From: Actinomycetes bacterium
Lineage (GTDB): Bacteria > Actinomycetota > Coriobacteriia > Anaerosomatales > JAJZPX01
DNA length: 7,726 bases
Direction: 5' to 3'
NCBI GenBank assembly: GCA_021811025.1
Contig: JAJZPX010000089.1
Location: 1-7,726 of the forward strand
Numbering within the stretch: position 1 is the first letter of the stretch; every line of letters begins with the position of its first letter. Below, in pieces: positions 1 to 5,770 of this stretch. Below the pieces are notes generated by a model that was not told the DNA's origin, made no database searches, and saw only the letters and a program-made list of their open reading frames with translations. A program made the translations under genes and the position numbers.

Positions 1-728
1 GATCTGGTGAGGTGAAGTCCGCGCTCGTTGCCCGCGGGCTGACCTTCGTGTCGAGCGTGCCCGACAACATCGCCGGCGGCACGTACGTGCTGTTCCAGTC
101 GGCGGAGCTCGCGCAGATCCAGACCGCGCTGCGCGTGCTGCAGAGCCTCTCGGTCGCGCTGCCTGTCGCCACGCTGCTCGCGTTCGCCGGGTCGATTGCG
201 GCCGCACCCGATCGCCGGAAGGCGGTGCTGTGGCTCGGCGTCACCGCGATCCTCGCGATGCTCGTGCTCGCGGGAGCGCTTGCGATAGCCCGCAGCAGCT
301 ATCTAGGCTCGATAGCGCCCGGATCGGTCCTCAGCCCCGCGGCCGCGGCCGCATTCTTCGACATCCTCGTGCGGTTCCTGCGCAACGCGATCCGCACCGT
401 CGCGGCGCTCGGGCTCGTCGTGCTCCTCGGCGCGGCGCTGGCCGGGCCGTCTGCGGCGGCCGTGCGCATCCGCGGCGCGGTAGGCGGCGGGATGTCGTCC
501 CTTGGGCTCGACTTCGGGCGTCCGGCGGTGTGGGTGGACCGCCATCGGCGCGCTCTCGACGCGGCGATCGTGGTGATCGCGGCAGCGGTGCTGCTGCTGG
601 TCAGCACGCCGACGCCGGGGCTCGTGATCGGCCTCGCGGTCGCGGCGCTGGTGGGGATCCTGCTGGTCGAGCTGGTGGCCCACGCGCATCCGCCCGCCGG
701 CCCGCTCAGGGGGCAGCCGGGGATGTAG
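1..728 (+). CDS. Multi-pass integral membrane protein, 5'-truncated (actinobacterial type)
   Basis: The reading frame is open from base 3 at the left edge to the TAG at 726-728, so only the C-terminal 241 residues are in the window. A GTG at base 12 lies inside this open frame, has no ribosome binding site that can be judged, and is probably not the true start. The visible part begins with a soluble stretch (VSSVPDNIAGG...LFQSAELAQIQ), followed by about five hydrophobic segments rich in Ala, Val and Leu, the last two near the C terminus. The order of an extracytoplasmic segment followed by a cluster of helices resembles unnamed actinobacterial integral membrane proteins I have seen; the family has no function I can name. 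The gene ends about 120 bases before the tRNA and looks unrelated to it. Function unknown; confidence is for the gene, not a role. Confidence 0.8.
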   Translation, partial: SGEVKSALVARGLTFVSSVPDNIAGGTYVLFQSAELAQIQTALRVLQSLSVALPVATLLAFAGSIAAAPDRRKAVLWLGVTAILAMLVLAGALAIARSSYLGSIAPGSVLSPAAAAAFFDILVRFLRNAIRTVAALGLVVLLGAALAGPSAAAVRIRGAVGGGMSSLGLDFGRPAVWVDRHRRALDAAIVVIAAAVLLLVSTPTPGLVIGLAVAALVGILLVELVAHAHPPAGPLRGQPGM

Positions 729-780
729 CGTACGAGCAGGTCGGGACGGCGCGCCGGTCCCGGCACGACCGTTGCTCACC

Positions 781-811
781 TTGACAACGGCGTGCCGGCT
801 CGGCATCCTAT
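781..811 (+). promoter_or_regulatory. Candidate promoter of the tRNA-Ala gene
   Basis: A perfect -35 hexamer TTGACA lies at 781-786, the only such match close to the tRNA. At 17 bases spacing the -10 position (804-809) reads CATCCT, a poor match to TATAAT, with AT-richer bases following (CCTATTGG, 807-814). A start would fall near 816-820, about 30 bases before the mature tRNA. The -35 is convincing; the -10 is weak, so the exact promoter extent is inferred. Confidence 0.45.
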
Positions 812-847
812 TGGATGCTCTGGCGCTCGCCGCCGGAATCCATGTGT

Positions 848-923
848 GGGGATGTGGCTCAGTTGGGAGAGCGCTGCCTTCGCAAGGCAGAGGTCGGCGG
901 TTCGAATCCGCTCATCTCCACCA
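848..923 (+). tRNA. tRNA-Ala, anticodon CGC
   Basis: A complete 76-base cloverleaf can be folded by eye. The acceptor stem is 848-854 with 913-919, the D stem 857-860 with 869-872, the anticodon stem 874-878 with 886-890, and the T stem 896-900 with 908-912 around the loop TTCGAAT. The seven-base anticodon loop TTCGCAA places CGC at 881-883, which reads the Ala codon GCG. The third acceptor pair is G850-U917, the G3-U70 wobble that is the classic identity element of alanine tRNAs. The discriminator is A920 and the 3' CCA (921-923) is encoded in the DNA. The gene stands alone, with a TTGACA hexamer upstream and a strong hairpin 13 bases downstream. No integrase or duplicated tRNA 3' end that would mark an attachment site was seen. 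Confidence 0.97.
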
Positions 924-935
924 AGGTATCTATGT

Positions 936-970
936 CGAGGCGCCGGGCCGCGTGCCTGGCGCCTCGCTTT
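936..970 (+). terminator. Strong hairpin after tRNA-Ala, likely intrinsic terminator
   Basis: Bases 936-947 pair with 955-966 as a 12-bp stem (11 Watson-Crick pairs and one G-U at 945/957) closing a 7-base loop. It is followed by CTTTGC, so only a short T-run is present, as is common in high-GC genomes. Its position 13 bases after the CCA end fits termination of the tRNA transcript. It also lies just 19 bases before the ribosome binding site of the next gene, so it could act as a partial terminator or processing signal. Confidence 0.65.
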
Positions 971-999
971 GCACCAAGCCTACGGAACAGGAGACACCC

Positions 1000-1218
1000 A
1001 TGACGGCAAGCGCCCCCAGCGGGTTCCTCGGCTGGATCGCCCTCAACGGGCAGTACGTAGCGTTCTTCGCGCAGCTGCTGTACTGGACGGTCATCGCGGC
1101 GGTCGCGGTGTACGCGGTCATCCAGCTCAAGCGCTTCGTAGACAACGCATGCGGGGTTGTGAAGAAGGAGGCTCGGGAGGCGCCGAAGACGGTAGCGGTC
1201 GAGGAGTTCACCGACTAG
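1000..1218 (+). CDS. Small single-pass membrane protein of unknown function (72 aa)
   Basis: I do not recognise this protein. The start is ATG 1000, preceded by AGGAG at 989-993 with a 6-base spacer, the best ribosome binding site in reach. Longer in-frame starts would run through the tRNA and the hairpin and are not credible. The product has a short N-terminal part (residues 1-19), one hydrophobic segment at about residues 20-43 (aromatic at its start, then [11 protein letters not shown]), a basic juxtamembrane patch (K44, R45) and a charged C-terminal tail ending in EEFTD. The Lys/Arg after the helix suggests a cytoplasmic C terminus. It ends 32 bases before hemB, which has its own strong ribosome binding site, so the two are probably co-transcribed; any functional link to heme synthesis is inference. 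There is almost no room for a promoter between the upstream hairpin and this gene. Confidence 0.75.
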   Translation: MTASAPSGFLGWIALNGQYVAFFAQLLYWTVIAAVAVYAVIQLKRFVDNACGVVKKEAREAPKTVAVEEFTD

Positions 1219-1250
1219 GACCGTTCCCGCATCGAGGAGGCAGCACGCAG

Positions 1251-2228
1251 ATGCAGTTCCCCACCTACAGGCCGCGCCGCCTTCGGGCGAACGAGACGAT
1301 CCGCGCGATGGTGCGCGAGAGCTCGCTCGACGTCAAGGACCTCATCTACCCGCTGTTCGTGCGGTACGGCACGAACGTGCGGCAGGAGGTCCCGTCGATG
1401 CCGGGGGTGTACAACCTGTCGGTCGACCAGCTCGAGGCGGAAGCCGGGGAGCTGCTCGGGCTCGGCATCCCGGCCGTCATCCTCTTCGGGATCCCCGAGA
1501 CGAAGGATGAGGCGGGCAGCGGCGCGTACGCGGCCGAGGGGATCGTGCAGCAGGCGCTGCGCGAGCTGAAGGCGAAGGCCCCCGAGCTGTACCTCATCAC
1601 CGACGTCTGCATGTGCGAGTACACCTCGCACGGCCACTGCGGCATCCTCGACGACCGCGGGTGCGTGATGAACGACGTCACGCTCGAGATGCTGGCGCAG
1701 ACCGCGGTGAGTCACGCCGAGGCGGGCGCGGACATGGTGGCGCCGTCCGACATGATGGACGGCCGCGTCGCCGCGATCCGGTCGGCGCTGGACACCGAGG
1801 GTTTCGAGATGACGCCGATCATGGCGTACTCGGCGAAGTTCGCGGGCGGCTTCTACGGGCCGTTCCGCGACGCGGCCGAGTCGGCGCCGGCGTTCGGCGA
1901 CCGGCGCTCGTACCAGATGGACGTCGGCAACGGCGACGAGGCCCTGCGCGAGACCGCGCTCGACATCGGCGAGGGCGCCGACCTCGTCATGGTGAAGCCG
2001 GCGATGGCGTTCCTCGACCTCGTGTGGCGCATCAAGAACGAGTTCGGGTACCCGACGGCGGCGTACAACGTATCGGGCGAGTACTCGATGGTGAAGGCGG
2101 CGGCGGCCAACGGGTGGATCGACGAGCGCTCGGTCGTCATGGACACGCTCTACTCGATGAAGCGCGCCGGCGCCGACCTCATCCTGACGTATCACGCGAA
2201 GGACGTCGCGAGGTGGCTGGCGGAGTAG
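1251..2228 (+). CDS. hemB: Porphobilinogen synthase (delta-aminolevulinic acid dehydratase)
   Basis: HemB condenses two molecules of 5-aminolevulinate into porphobilinogen, the first common step of all tetrapyrrole synthesis, in the cytoplasm and normally as an octamer. The 325-residue product has the usual family length and begins with the typical RPRRLR segment. The two active-site lysines are visible: K196 in MAYSAKFA, and K249 in MVKPAM, the Schiff-base lysine. The metal site is the cysteine-rich form, C120, C122 and C130 in [13 protein letters not shown], which marks a zinc-dependent enzyme rather than the Asp-rich magnesium type. The start is ATG 1251, with GAGGAGG at 1234-1240 and a 10-base spacer. 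The frame is open upstream through the tRNA region but that extension is spurious. The gene follows the small membrane protein gene by 32 bases and precedes a glycosyltransferase by about 60. Identification is secure. Confidence 0.97.
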   Translation: MQFPTYRPRRLRANETIRAMVRESSLDVKDLIYPLFVRYGTNVRQEVPSMPGVYNLSVDQLEAEAGELLGLGIPAVILFGIPETKDEAGSGAYAAEGIVQQALRELKAKAPELYLITDVCMCEYTSHGHCGILDDRGCVMNDVTLEMLAQTAVSHAEAGADMVAPSDMMDGRVAAIRSALDTEGFEMTPIMAYSAKFAGGFYGPFRDAAESAPAFGDRRSYQMDVGNGDEALRETALDIGEGADLVMVKPAMAFLDLVWRIKNEFGYPTAAYNVSGEYSMVKAAAANGWIDERSVVMDTLYSMKRAGADLILTYHAKDVARWLAE

Positions 2229-2290
2229 GGGAGTTCCCCACGCGATCATCATCCGCTCCGTTGGGTGACGCCCTCGAGGCGGGTACCTCG

Positions 2291-3244
2291 GTGCGCCGCG
2301 TGCGGACGGCCGTGCTGATCCCTTGCTACAACGAGGCCGCGACGATCTCGAGAGTCGTGACGGCGTTCCGAACGGCGGACCCGACCGTCACGGTCTACGT
2401 CTACGACAACGACTCCACGGATGACACCGGCCGGATCGCGGCCGAGGCCGGCGCGGTCGTCGTGCGGGAGTCGCGCAGGGGAAAGGGCTTCGTCATTCGC
2501 AGCATGTTCCGCGACATCAACGCGGACTGCTACGTGATGGTTGACGGCGACGACACGTATCCGGCGGAGGATGCGCTCGCGATGTGCCGCTACGTCGTCT
2601 CCGGCGACGCGGACATGGTGATCGGCGACCGCCTGTCGAGCACGTACTTCGCGGAGAACCGCCGCCAGTTCCACAGCTTCGGCAACAGGCTGGTCCGCTT
2701 CCTGGTGAACCGCATCTTCTCGAGCGACGTCCACGACATCATGACGGGTTGCAGGTGCTTCAGCCGACGGTTCGTGAAGTCGTTCCCGGTTCTCTCGGGC
2801 GGATTCGAGATCGAGACCGAGATGACGATTCACGCGCTCGACAAGAACTTCCTCATCCGCGAGGTGCCGGTGGCCTATCGCGATCGCGTCGAGGGCGAGT
2901 CGAAGGTCTCGACGTTCTCGGACGGGCTTCGGGTGCTCATGACGATCTTCGAGCTGTTCCGCGACTACCGTCCCCTGACGTTCTTCAGCTTCGTCGCGCT
3001 CGTGCTGTTCGTGCTCTCGCTCGTCATGTTCTGGGCGCCGCTCGACGAGTACTTGAGGACGGGCTGGGTGTCGAAGGTGCCGACGCTCATCGTCGCGATC
3101 GCGCTGGGCATCAGCGCGATGCTCGCGTTCGTCTGCGGTGTGCTGCTCGACTCCATTCGCAACCACGCTCGCGGCTTCTACGAGCTGGCGCTCACCGCAC
3201 TCGAAGAGGCGGAGAGCGGCAGGAGCGCCGGTGACCGGCCGTAA
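2291..3244 (+). CDS. Family 2 glycosyltransferase, polyprenyl-phosphate sugar synthase type, with two C-terminal membrane helices
   Basis: A GT-A fold enzyme that probably moves a sugar from a nucleotide donor to polyprenyl phosphate at the inner face of the membrane. Residues 7-15 (AVLIPCYNE) are the start of the Rossmann-like donor-binding domain, Y38-D45 (YDNDSTDD) matches the conserved nucleotide-binding strand, and VDGDDTY carries the metal-binding DxD at D85/D87. A central segment (HDIMTGCRCFSRR) and YRDRVEGESKVSTFSDG match the acceptor side of DPM1/GtrB-like enzymes. Two hydrophobic helices lie at about residues 229-250 and 263-287, as in GtrB-like proteins. The start is chosen as GTG 2291, preceded by GAGG at 2276-2279, because it leads directly into the family N terminus; GTG 2300 or TTG 2261 are alternatives. 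Its end overlaps the next gene by 14 bases, indicating translational coupling. The sugar and final product cannot be read from sequence. Confidence 0.88.
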   Translation: MRRVRTAVLIPCYNEAATISRVVTAFRTADPTVTVYVYDNDSTDDTGRIAAEAGAVVVRESRRGKGFVIRSMFRDINADCYVMVDGDDTYPAEDALAMCRYVVSGDADMVIGDRLSSTYFAENRRQFHSFGNRLVRFLVNRIFSSDVHDIMTGCRCFSRRFVKSFPVLSGGFEIETEMTIHALDKNFLIREVPVAYRDRVEGESKVSTFSDGLRVLMTIFELFRDYRPLTFFSFVALVLFVLSLVMFWAPLDEYLRTGWVSKVPTLIVAIALGISAMLAFVCGVLLDSIRNHARGFYELALTALEEAESGRSAGDRP

Positions 3245-4655
3245 GGACCGCGTCGCGCTGCGCGCGTTGCGGCTGGCGGCGCTCTACCTCGCCATGGTCT
3301 CGGCGTTCGTGATCGCGATGACGGCCGTCTACGCGTTGCCGCAGGGCCGCATCATGGCTCACGTGCGGGAGTCCCTGCCGTTGCTCAAGGCCGAGGGGCG
3401 GTACCCGAGGCCCGTGCTGGACAAGCGGCAGAGGGCGTACATGCTGGACAACTACACGGACGCGCTGATGCTCGACGCGGCGATCGTCAGCACGGACCGA
3501 GGGCCCCTCTACGCCGCCATGGGCTGCTTCAAGGGTGCCTCGACCGCCGACGATCCGATCGCGGCCCTCGTGCAGACCGCGGCGGGGAGGCGGCAGAACG
3601 CCTCGCCCTACGCGTACTACTGGCACGGCTACCAGCTGCTCCTGCGTCCCTCGCTGCTCCTGATGACGTACGGCGACATCCGGTACCTCAACATCCTGCT
3701 GCTGAGCGCGCTCGCGTTCTGGGTCGCGACTGCGTTGCGCGACCGGGGCGGGAGGCTGCTCGCCGGGACGTTTCTCTTCTCGCTCGTCCTTGCCGGGTTC
3801 TACCTGGCACCGCTGTCGATGCAGTTCTCCGGCATCGTCTACCTCACGCTGCTCGGGACGCTGGCGGTCCTCGCGCTCGACCGTCGGGACGCGCTGCGGC
3901 AATGGGGTGTCGAGCTGTTCCTCGTCGTCGGCATGCTCACCTCGTTCGTGGACCTGCTCACCGCTCCGCTGCTCACGCTCGGCATGCCGTTGGCCGTCGC
4001 GCTCGTCCTGCTTGGGCGGGAAGAGCGCGCGAGCAGGGCCTGGCGGAGCCTCCTGCTCGCTGCCGGGCTCTCGCTGTCGTGGGCCTTCGGGTACGCGGCC
4101 TCGTGGGTCACGAAGTGGCTTGCCGCATCGGCCGTGCTCCACTCCAACATCGTCAGGATGGCGGGGTCGGAGCTGCTGTTCCGCGTGGGCGCGAGAGACG
4201 AGCGCTCGCGAGTGGCGGAGGCGCTGATGGCGAACTTCCTCAAGCTGTTCCCGATGGTCAGAGGCGAGACTCTGCTCAAGTCCGGCGTCGTGCACGACTG
4301 GCTCGCCAGCCCGTACGTCTTGCTCCTGCCGCTTGCGATCGCCGTCGCGCTGTGGCTCCTCGCGTTCAACCGGAAGCCCTCGGAGGAGATCGCCCGAGCG
4401 CTGCCGGTGCTGTGGGTCGCGCCGCTGCCGTACCTCTGGATCGCGGCCGCGAGCAACCACTCCGCTCACCACGCGTGGTTCACGTACCGAATCCAGGCGG
4501 TCACGGTGTTCGCAGTGAGCTACGCCCTGCTCGCGTCGGTCGACTTCGAGAGGGTGCGGAGCAGGCTGAGGCTTCGGCCGAGGGGACCGGGTGCGGCGGC
4601 GGACGAGCGGAGCGAGCCGGCCGAGGAAGGCGCCGCGTCGGGCCGTCTCGGGTGA
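3231..4655 (+). CDS. Polytopic membrane protein, likely partner of the upstream glycosyltransferase (474 aa)
   Basis: The start is GTG 3231, overlapping the glycosyltransferase stop by 14 bases and preceded by AGGAG at 3221-3225 with a 5-base spacer. An in-frame upstream start would sit deep inside the neighbouring gene. The product opens with a basic tail and a helix at about residues 13-36, then a large, probably extracytoplasmic region, then roughly eight to ten hydrophobic segments, and ends with a charged Ala/Glu/Arg-rich tail. Two motif-like stretches stand out: YYWHGYQLLLRPSLLL (WHG at 131-133) and NHSAHHAWFTYR (409-420), the latter in a loop between helices and rich in His and aromatic residues. 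I associate such motifs with unnamed bacterial membrane proteins found beside family 2 glycosyltransferases. A GT-C-like role, using the lipid-linked sugar made by its neighbour outside the membrane, is inference. No family name is claimed. Confidence 0.82.
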   Translation: MTGRKDRVALRALRLAALYLAMVSAFVIAMTAVYALPQGRIMAHVRESLPLLKAEGRYPRPVLDKRQRAYMLDNYTDALMLDAAIVSTDRGPLYAAMGCFKGASTADDPIAALVQTAAGRRQNASPYAYYWHGYQLLLRPSLLLMTYGDIRYLNILLLSALAFWVATALRDRGGRLLAGTFLFSLVLAGFYLAPLSMQFSGIVYLTLLGTLAVLALDRRDALRQWGVELFLVVGMLTSFVDLLTAPLLTLGMPLAVALVLLGREERASRAWRSLLLAAGLSLSWAFGYAASWVTKWLAASAVLHSNIVRMAGSELLFRVGARDERSRVAEALMANFLKLFPMVRGETLLKSGVVHDWLASPYVLLLPLAIAVALWLLAFNRKPSEEIARALPVLWVAPLPYLWIAAASNHSAHHAWFTYRIQAVTVFAVSYALLASVDFERVRSRLRLRPRGPGAAADERSEPAEEGAASGRLG

Positions 4656-4656
4656 G

Positions 4657-4676
4657 CGCCCCGCACAAGGCGGGCG
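4657..4676. terminator. Hairpin between convergent genes, possible weak bidirectional terminator
   Basis: In the 24-base gap between the converging membrane protein gene and hepT, bases 4657-4661 and 4663-4664 pair with 4670-4676 as a 7-bp GC-only stem with a bulged C at 4662 and a 5-base loop. No T-run follows on either strand. The position fits a terminator for both operons; the lack of a U-tract leaves this uncertain. Confidence 0.35.
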
Positions 4677-4679
4677 ACG

Positions 4680-5042
4680 CTACCCCTGCGCTGCGTCGAA
4701 CTCGGCGCGAAGCGTGTCGCGGATCTCGGCGAGGCGTCGGAGGAGTGGGGGGAGCTGACGCCTCATTATCTCGTCCACCTGCTCCCAGAGGACGAGATCG
4801 TAGTGATGAACCAGTACGTCACGAGTGGCGGCCATCTTCGACCACTCGACATCCGGGAACCTCGTGCATGTCGCCGGGCTCAACCGCTTCGTGGCCTCTC
4901 CTATGATGATCAGGTTGTAGAGCACGGACTCCGCAAGCTCGGGTGTGCTCGCGACCTCCGCGACGGAGTGCTCGGATGCGATGTGAACCAGGCGCTCGGC
5001 CCTTTCGACGATGTCGTCGAGGGTGACGGACTCATCCCGCAC
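4680..5042 (-). CDS. hepT: HepT-like ribonuclease toxin (HEPN, DUF86 family)
   Basis: A 120-residue all-helical protein of the usual HepT length. The HEPN catalytic signature R-x4-H-x-Y is intact as R74, H79 and Y81 (RDVLVHHYD), and the family segment NLIIIGEATKRLS (43-55) is present. HepT toxins are RNases neutralised by a cognate MNT-family nucleotidyltransferase that AMPylates the tyrosine of this motif; here that would be Y81. The start is GTG 5042, which overlaps the stop of the upstream antitoxin gene by 11 bases, with GGAGG at 5049-5053 and a 6-base spacer. The antitoxin-first, overlapping order is the standard MntA-HepT arrangement. The toxin is complete with no missing key residue, so the module is probably functional. 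Actual toxicity is inferred from family knowledge. Confidence 0.92.
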   Translation of the reverse strand: MRDESVTLDDIVERAERLVHIASEHSVAEVASTPELAESVLYNLIIIGEATKRLSPATCTRFPDVEWSKMAATRDVLVHHYDLVLWEQVDEIMRRQLPPLLRRLAEIRDTLRAEFDAAQG

Positions 5043-5586
5043 TCCACACCTCCACCGCCTCCCGGGTCGCGCGAGGACGCAGCCGCTCTTTCAGCAGCGC
5101 TTCCTCGCAGAGGTCCACGTCTCGGCCGAGAAGCTCTTCGAGCCGGGTGCCGGCTCCGAAGTACGCGAACCCGTCCGGCCGGCGGTCGTAGTCGACGAGG
5201 AAGTCGACGTCGCTCGTGTCCGACTGCTCTCCTCGTACGAAGGAGCCGAAGACGCGCAGGCGCCGCATCCCGAGCGCGCGGAGGGAGTCCGCGTTGTCGC
5301 GGACCCGCTGTATGACCTCCCCGAGATCGCGAACGGGCCGAACGGCGGTAGCGGTCCCGTACGCCGCCTTCTCCTCCGCGGCCGTCGGCACCGGTTCGCT
5401 CTCGTAGCCGAGGGCTTCCGCCAGTGCGTGCACGCGCTCGAGGCTGGCGGTCCGGTATCCGCTCGCCTCCCAGCGTGCGATCTGTGGCTGCTTCACGCCG
5501 ACTCGCTCTCCGAGCTCGCGCTGCGACAGCCCGAGCGCGCGGCGACGGCGGACGAGTGCGCGGCCTATGTCGAGCGGCTGAGGCAT
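5032..5586 (-). CDS. mntA: XRE helix-turn-helix fused to MNT nucleotidyltransferase, MntA-type antitoxin
   Basis: A 184-residue two-domain antitoxin. Residues about 6-61 form an XRE/Cro-type helix-turn-helix (LGLSQRELGERVGVKQPQIARWE), which should bind DNA and repress its own operon. Residues about 88-182 form a minimal nucleotidyltransferase with the signature GS-x10-DxD (G114 S115, D126 and D128 in SDVDFLV), and a likely third acidic residue at D158 in DVDLCEE. In characterised MntA-HepT pairs this domain AMPylates HepT at its active-site tyrosine and so silences it. The start is ATG 5586, because it begins right before the HTH and sits just downstream of a TATACT box. An in-frame GTG at 5637 would add 17 residues translated from the AT-rich promoter region and has no ribosome binding site. 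The gene overlaps hepT by 11 bases. The added HTH distinguishes it from the bare MNT antitoxin. Confidence 0.9.
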   Translation of the reverse strand: MPQPLDIGRALVRRRRALGLSQRELGERVGVKQPQIARWEASGYRTASLERVHALAEALGYESEPVPTAAEEKAAYGTATAVRPVRDLGEVIQRVRDNADSLRALGMRRLRVFGSFVRGEQSDTSDVDFLVDYDRRPDGFAYFGAGTRLEELLGRDVDLCEEALLKERLRPRATREAVEVWSAG

Positions 5587-5621
5587 GCGGGCAGTATAAC
5601 ATAAGAGTAATGGAAGATAAC
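5587..5621 (-). promoter_or_regulatory. Promoter/operator region of the mntA-hepT operon, probably leaderless
   Basis: On the minus strand TATACT (bases 5598-5593) matches the -10 consensus at five of six positions and ends 6 bases before the ATG at 5586, so transcription would begin at or next to the start codon. No Shine-Dalgarno sequence precedes that ATG, which agrees with a leaderless message. The -35 is poor: TTATCT at 16 bases spacing matches three of six. The surrounding 35 bases are strikingly AT-rich against the GC-rich background and are the obvious place for autoregulation by the HTH domain of MntA. Confidence 0.55.
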
Positions 5622-5703
5622 GATTGAGTTGTCGCACATCCGCGATCCCGGCGGGGTCGGCGTCCGTCCCGAGCTGCCTCGGCTCGCCGGCCCACCCGGG
5701 CGT

Positions 5704-5762
5704 ATTACGAATCTTATGGCGTCTTTTCCGAATCTGATAAGATACGGCAAGTCTTGAAAGGA
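5704..5762 (+). promoter_or_regulatory. AT-rich putative promoter/operator and ribosome binding site of the ATPase gene
   Basis: This second AT-rich pocket holds an exact inverted repeat, ATCTTAT (5711-5717) and ATAAGAT (5737-5743), plus a smaller ATCT-GATA-AGAT palindrome (5732-5743). TAAGAT at 5738-5743 could serve as a -10 for the rightward gene, although no good -35 lies 17 bases upstream. GAAAGGA at 5756-5762 is the probable ribosome binding site of the ATPase gene. Promoter assignment is inferred from composition and position. Confidence 0.4.
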
Positions 5763-5770
5763 TGCACGTC

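Noticed and set aside
848..923. tRNA-Ala as an attachment site for an integrated element
   Set aside because: No integrase gene and no second copy of the tRNA 3' end were found in the window.
792..1250. In-frame upstream extension of the hemB reading frame
   Set aside because: It runs through the tRNA, the hairpin and the small gene; ATG 1251 has a strong ribosome binding site and gives the standard HemB length.
2228..2239. GGGGA/TCCCC inverted repeat right at the hemB stop
   Set aside because: The loop would be only two bases and no T-run follows, so it is unlikely to be a terminator.
1613..2290. Long in-frame extension of the glycosyltransferase within hemB
   Set aside because: Arg-rich, low-complexity translation typical of an off-frame read of GC-rich hemB DNA; the family N terminus begins at 2291.
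2249..3166. Long minus-strand open frame opposite the glycosyltransferase
   Set aside because: Composition is His/Arg/Glu/Val-rich as expected for the antisense of a GC-rich gene; the plus-strand gene has clear motifs.
3902..4906. Plus-strand open frame spanning the membrane protein end and hepT
   Set aside because: Arg/Ala/Gly-rich shadow frame crossing two real genes, with no recognisable domain.
5669..5686. GC-rich inverted repeat (CGAGC/GCTCG, or CCGAG/CTCGG) in the divergent intergenic region
   Set aside because: Five-bp stems with short loops are expected by chance in DNA this GC-rich, and no T-run is nearby.
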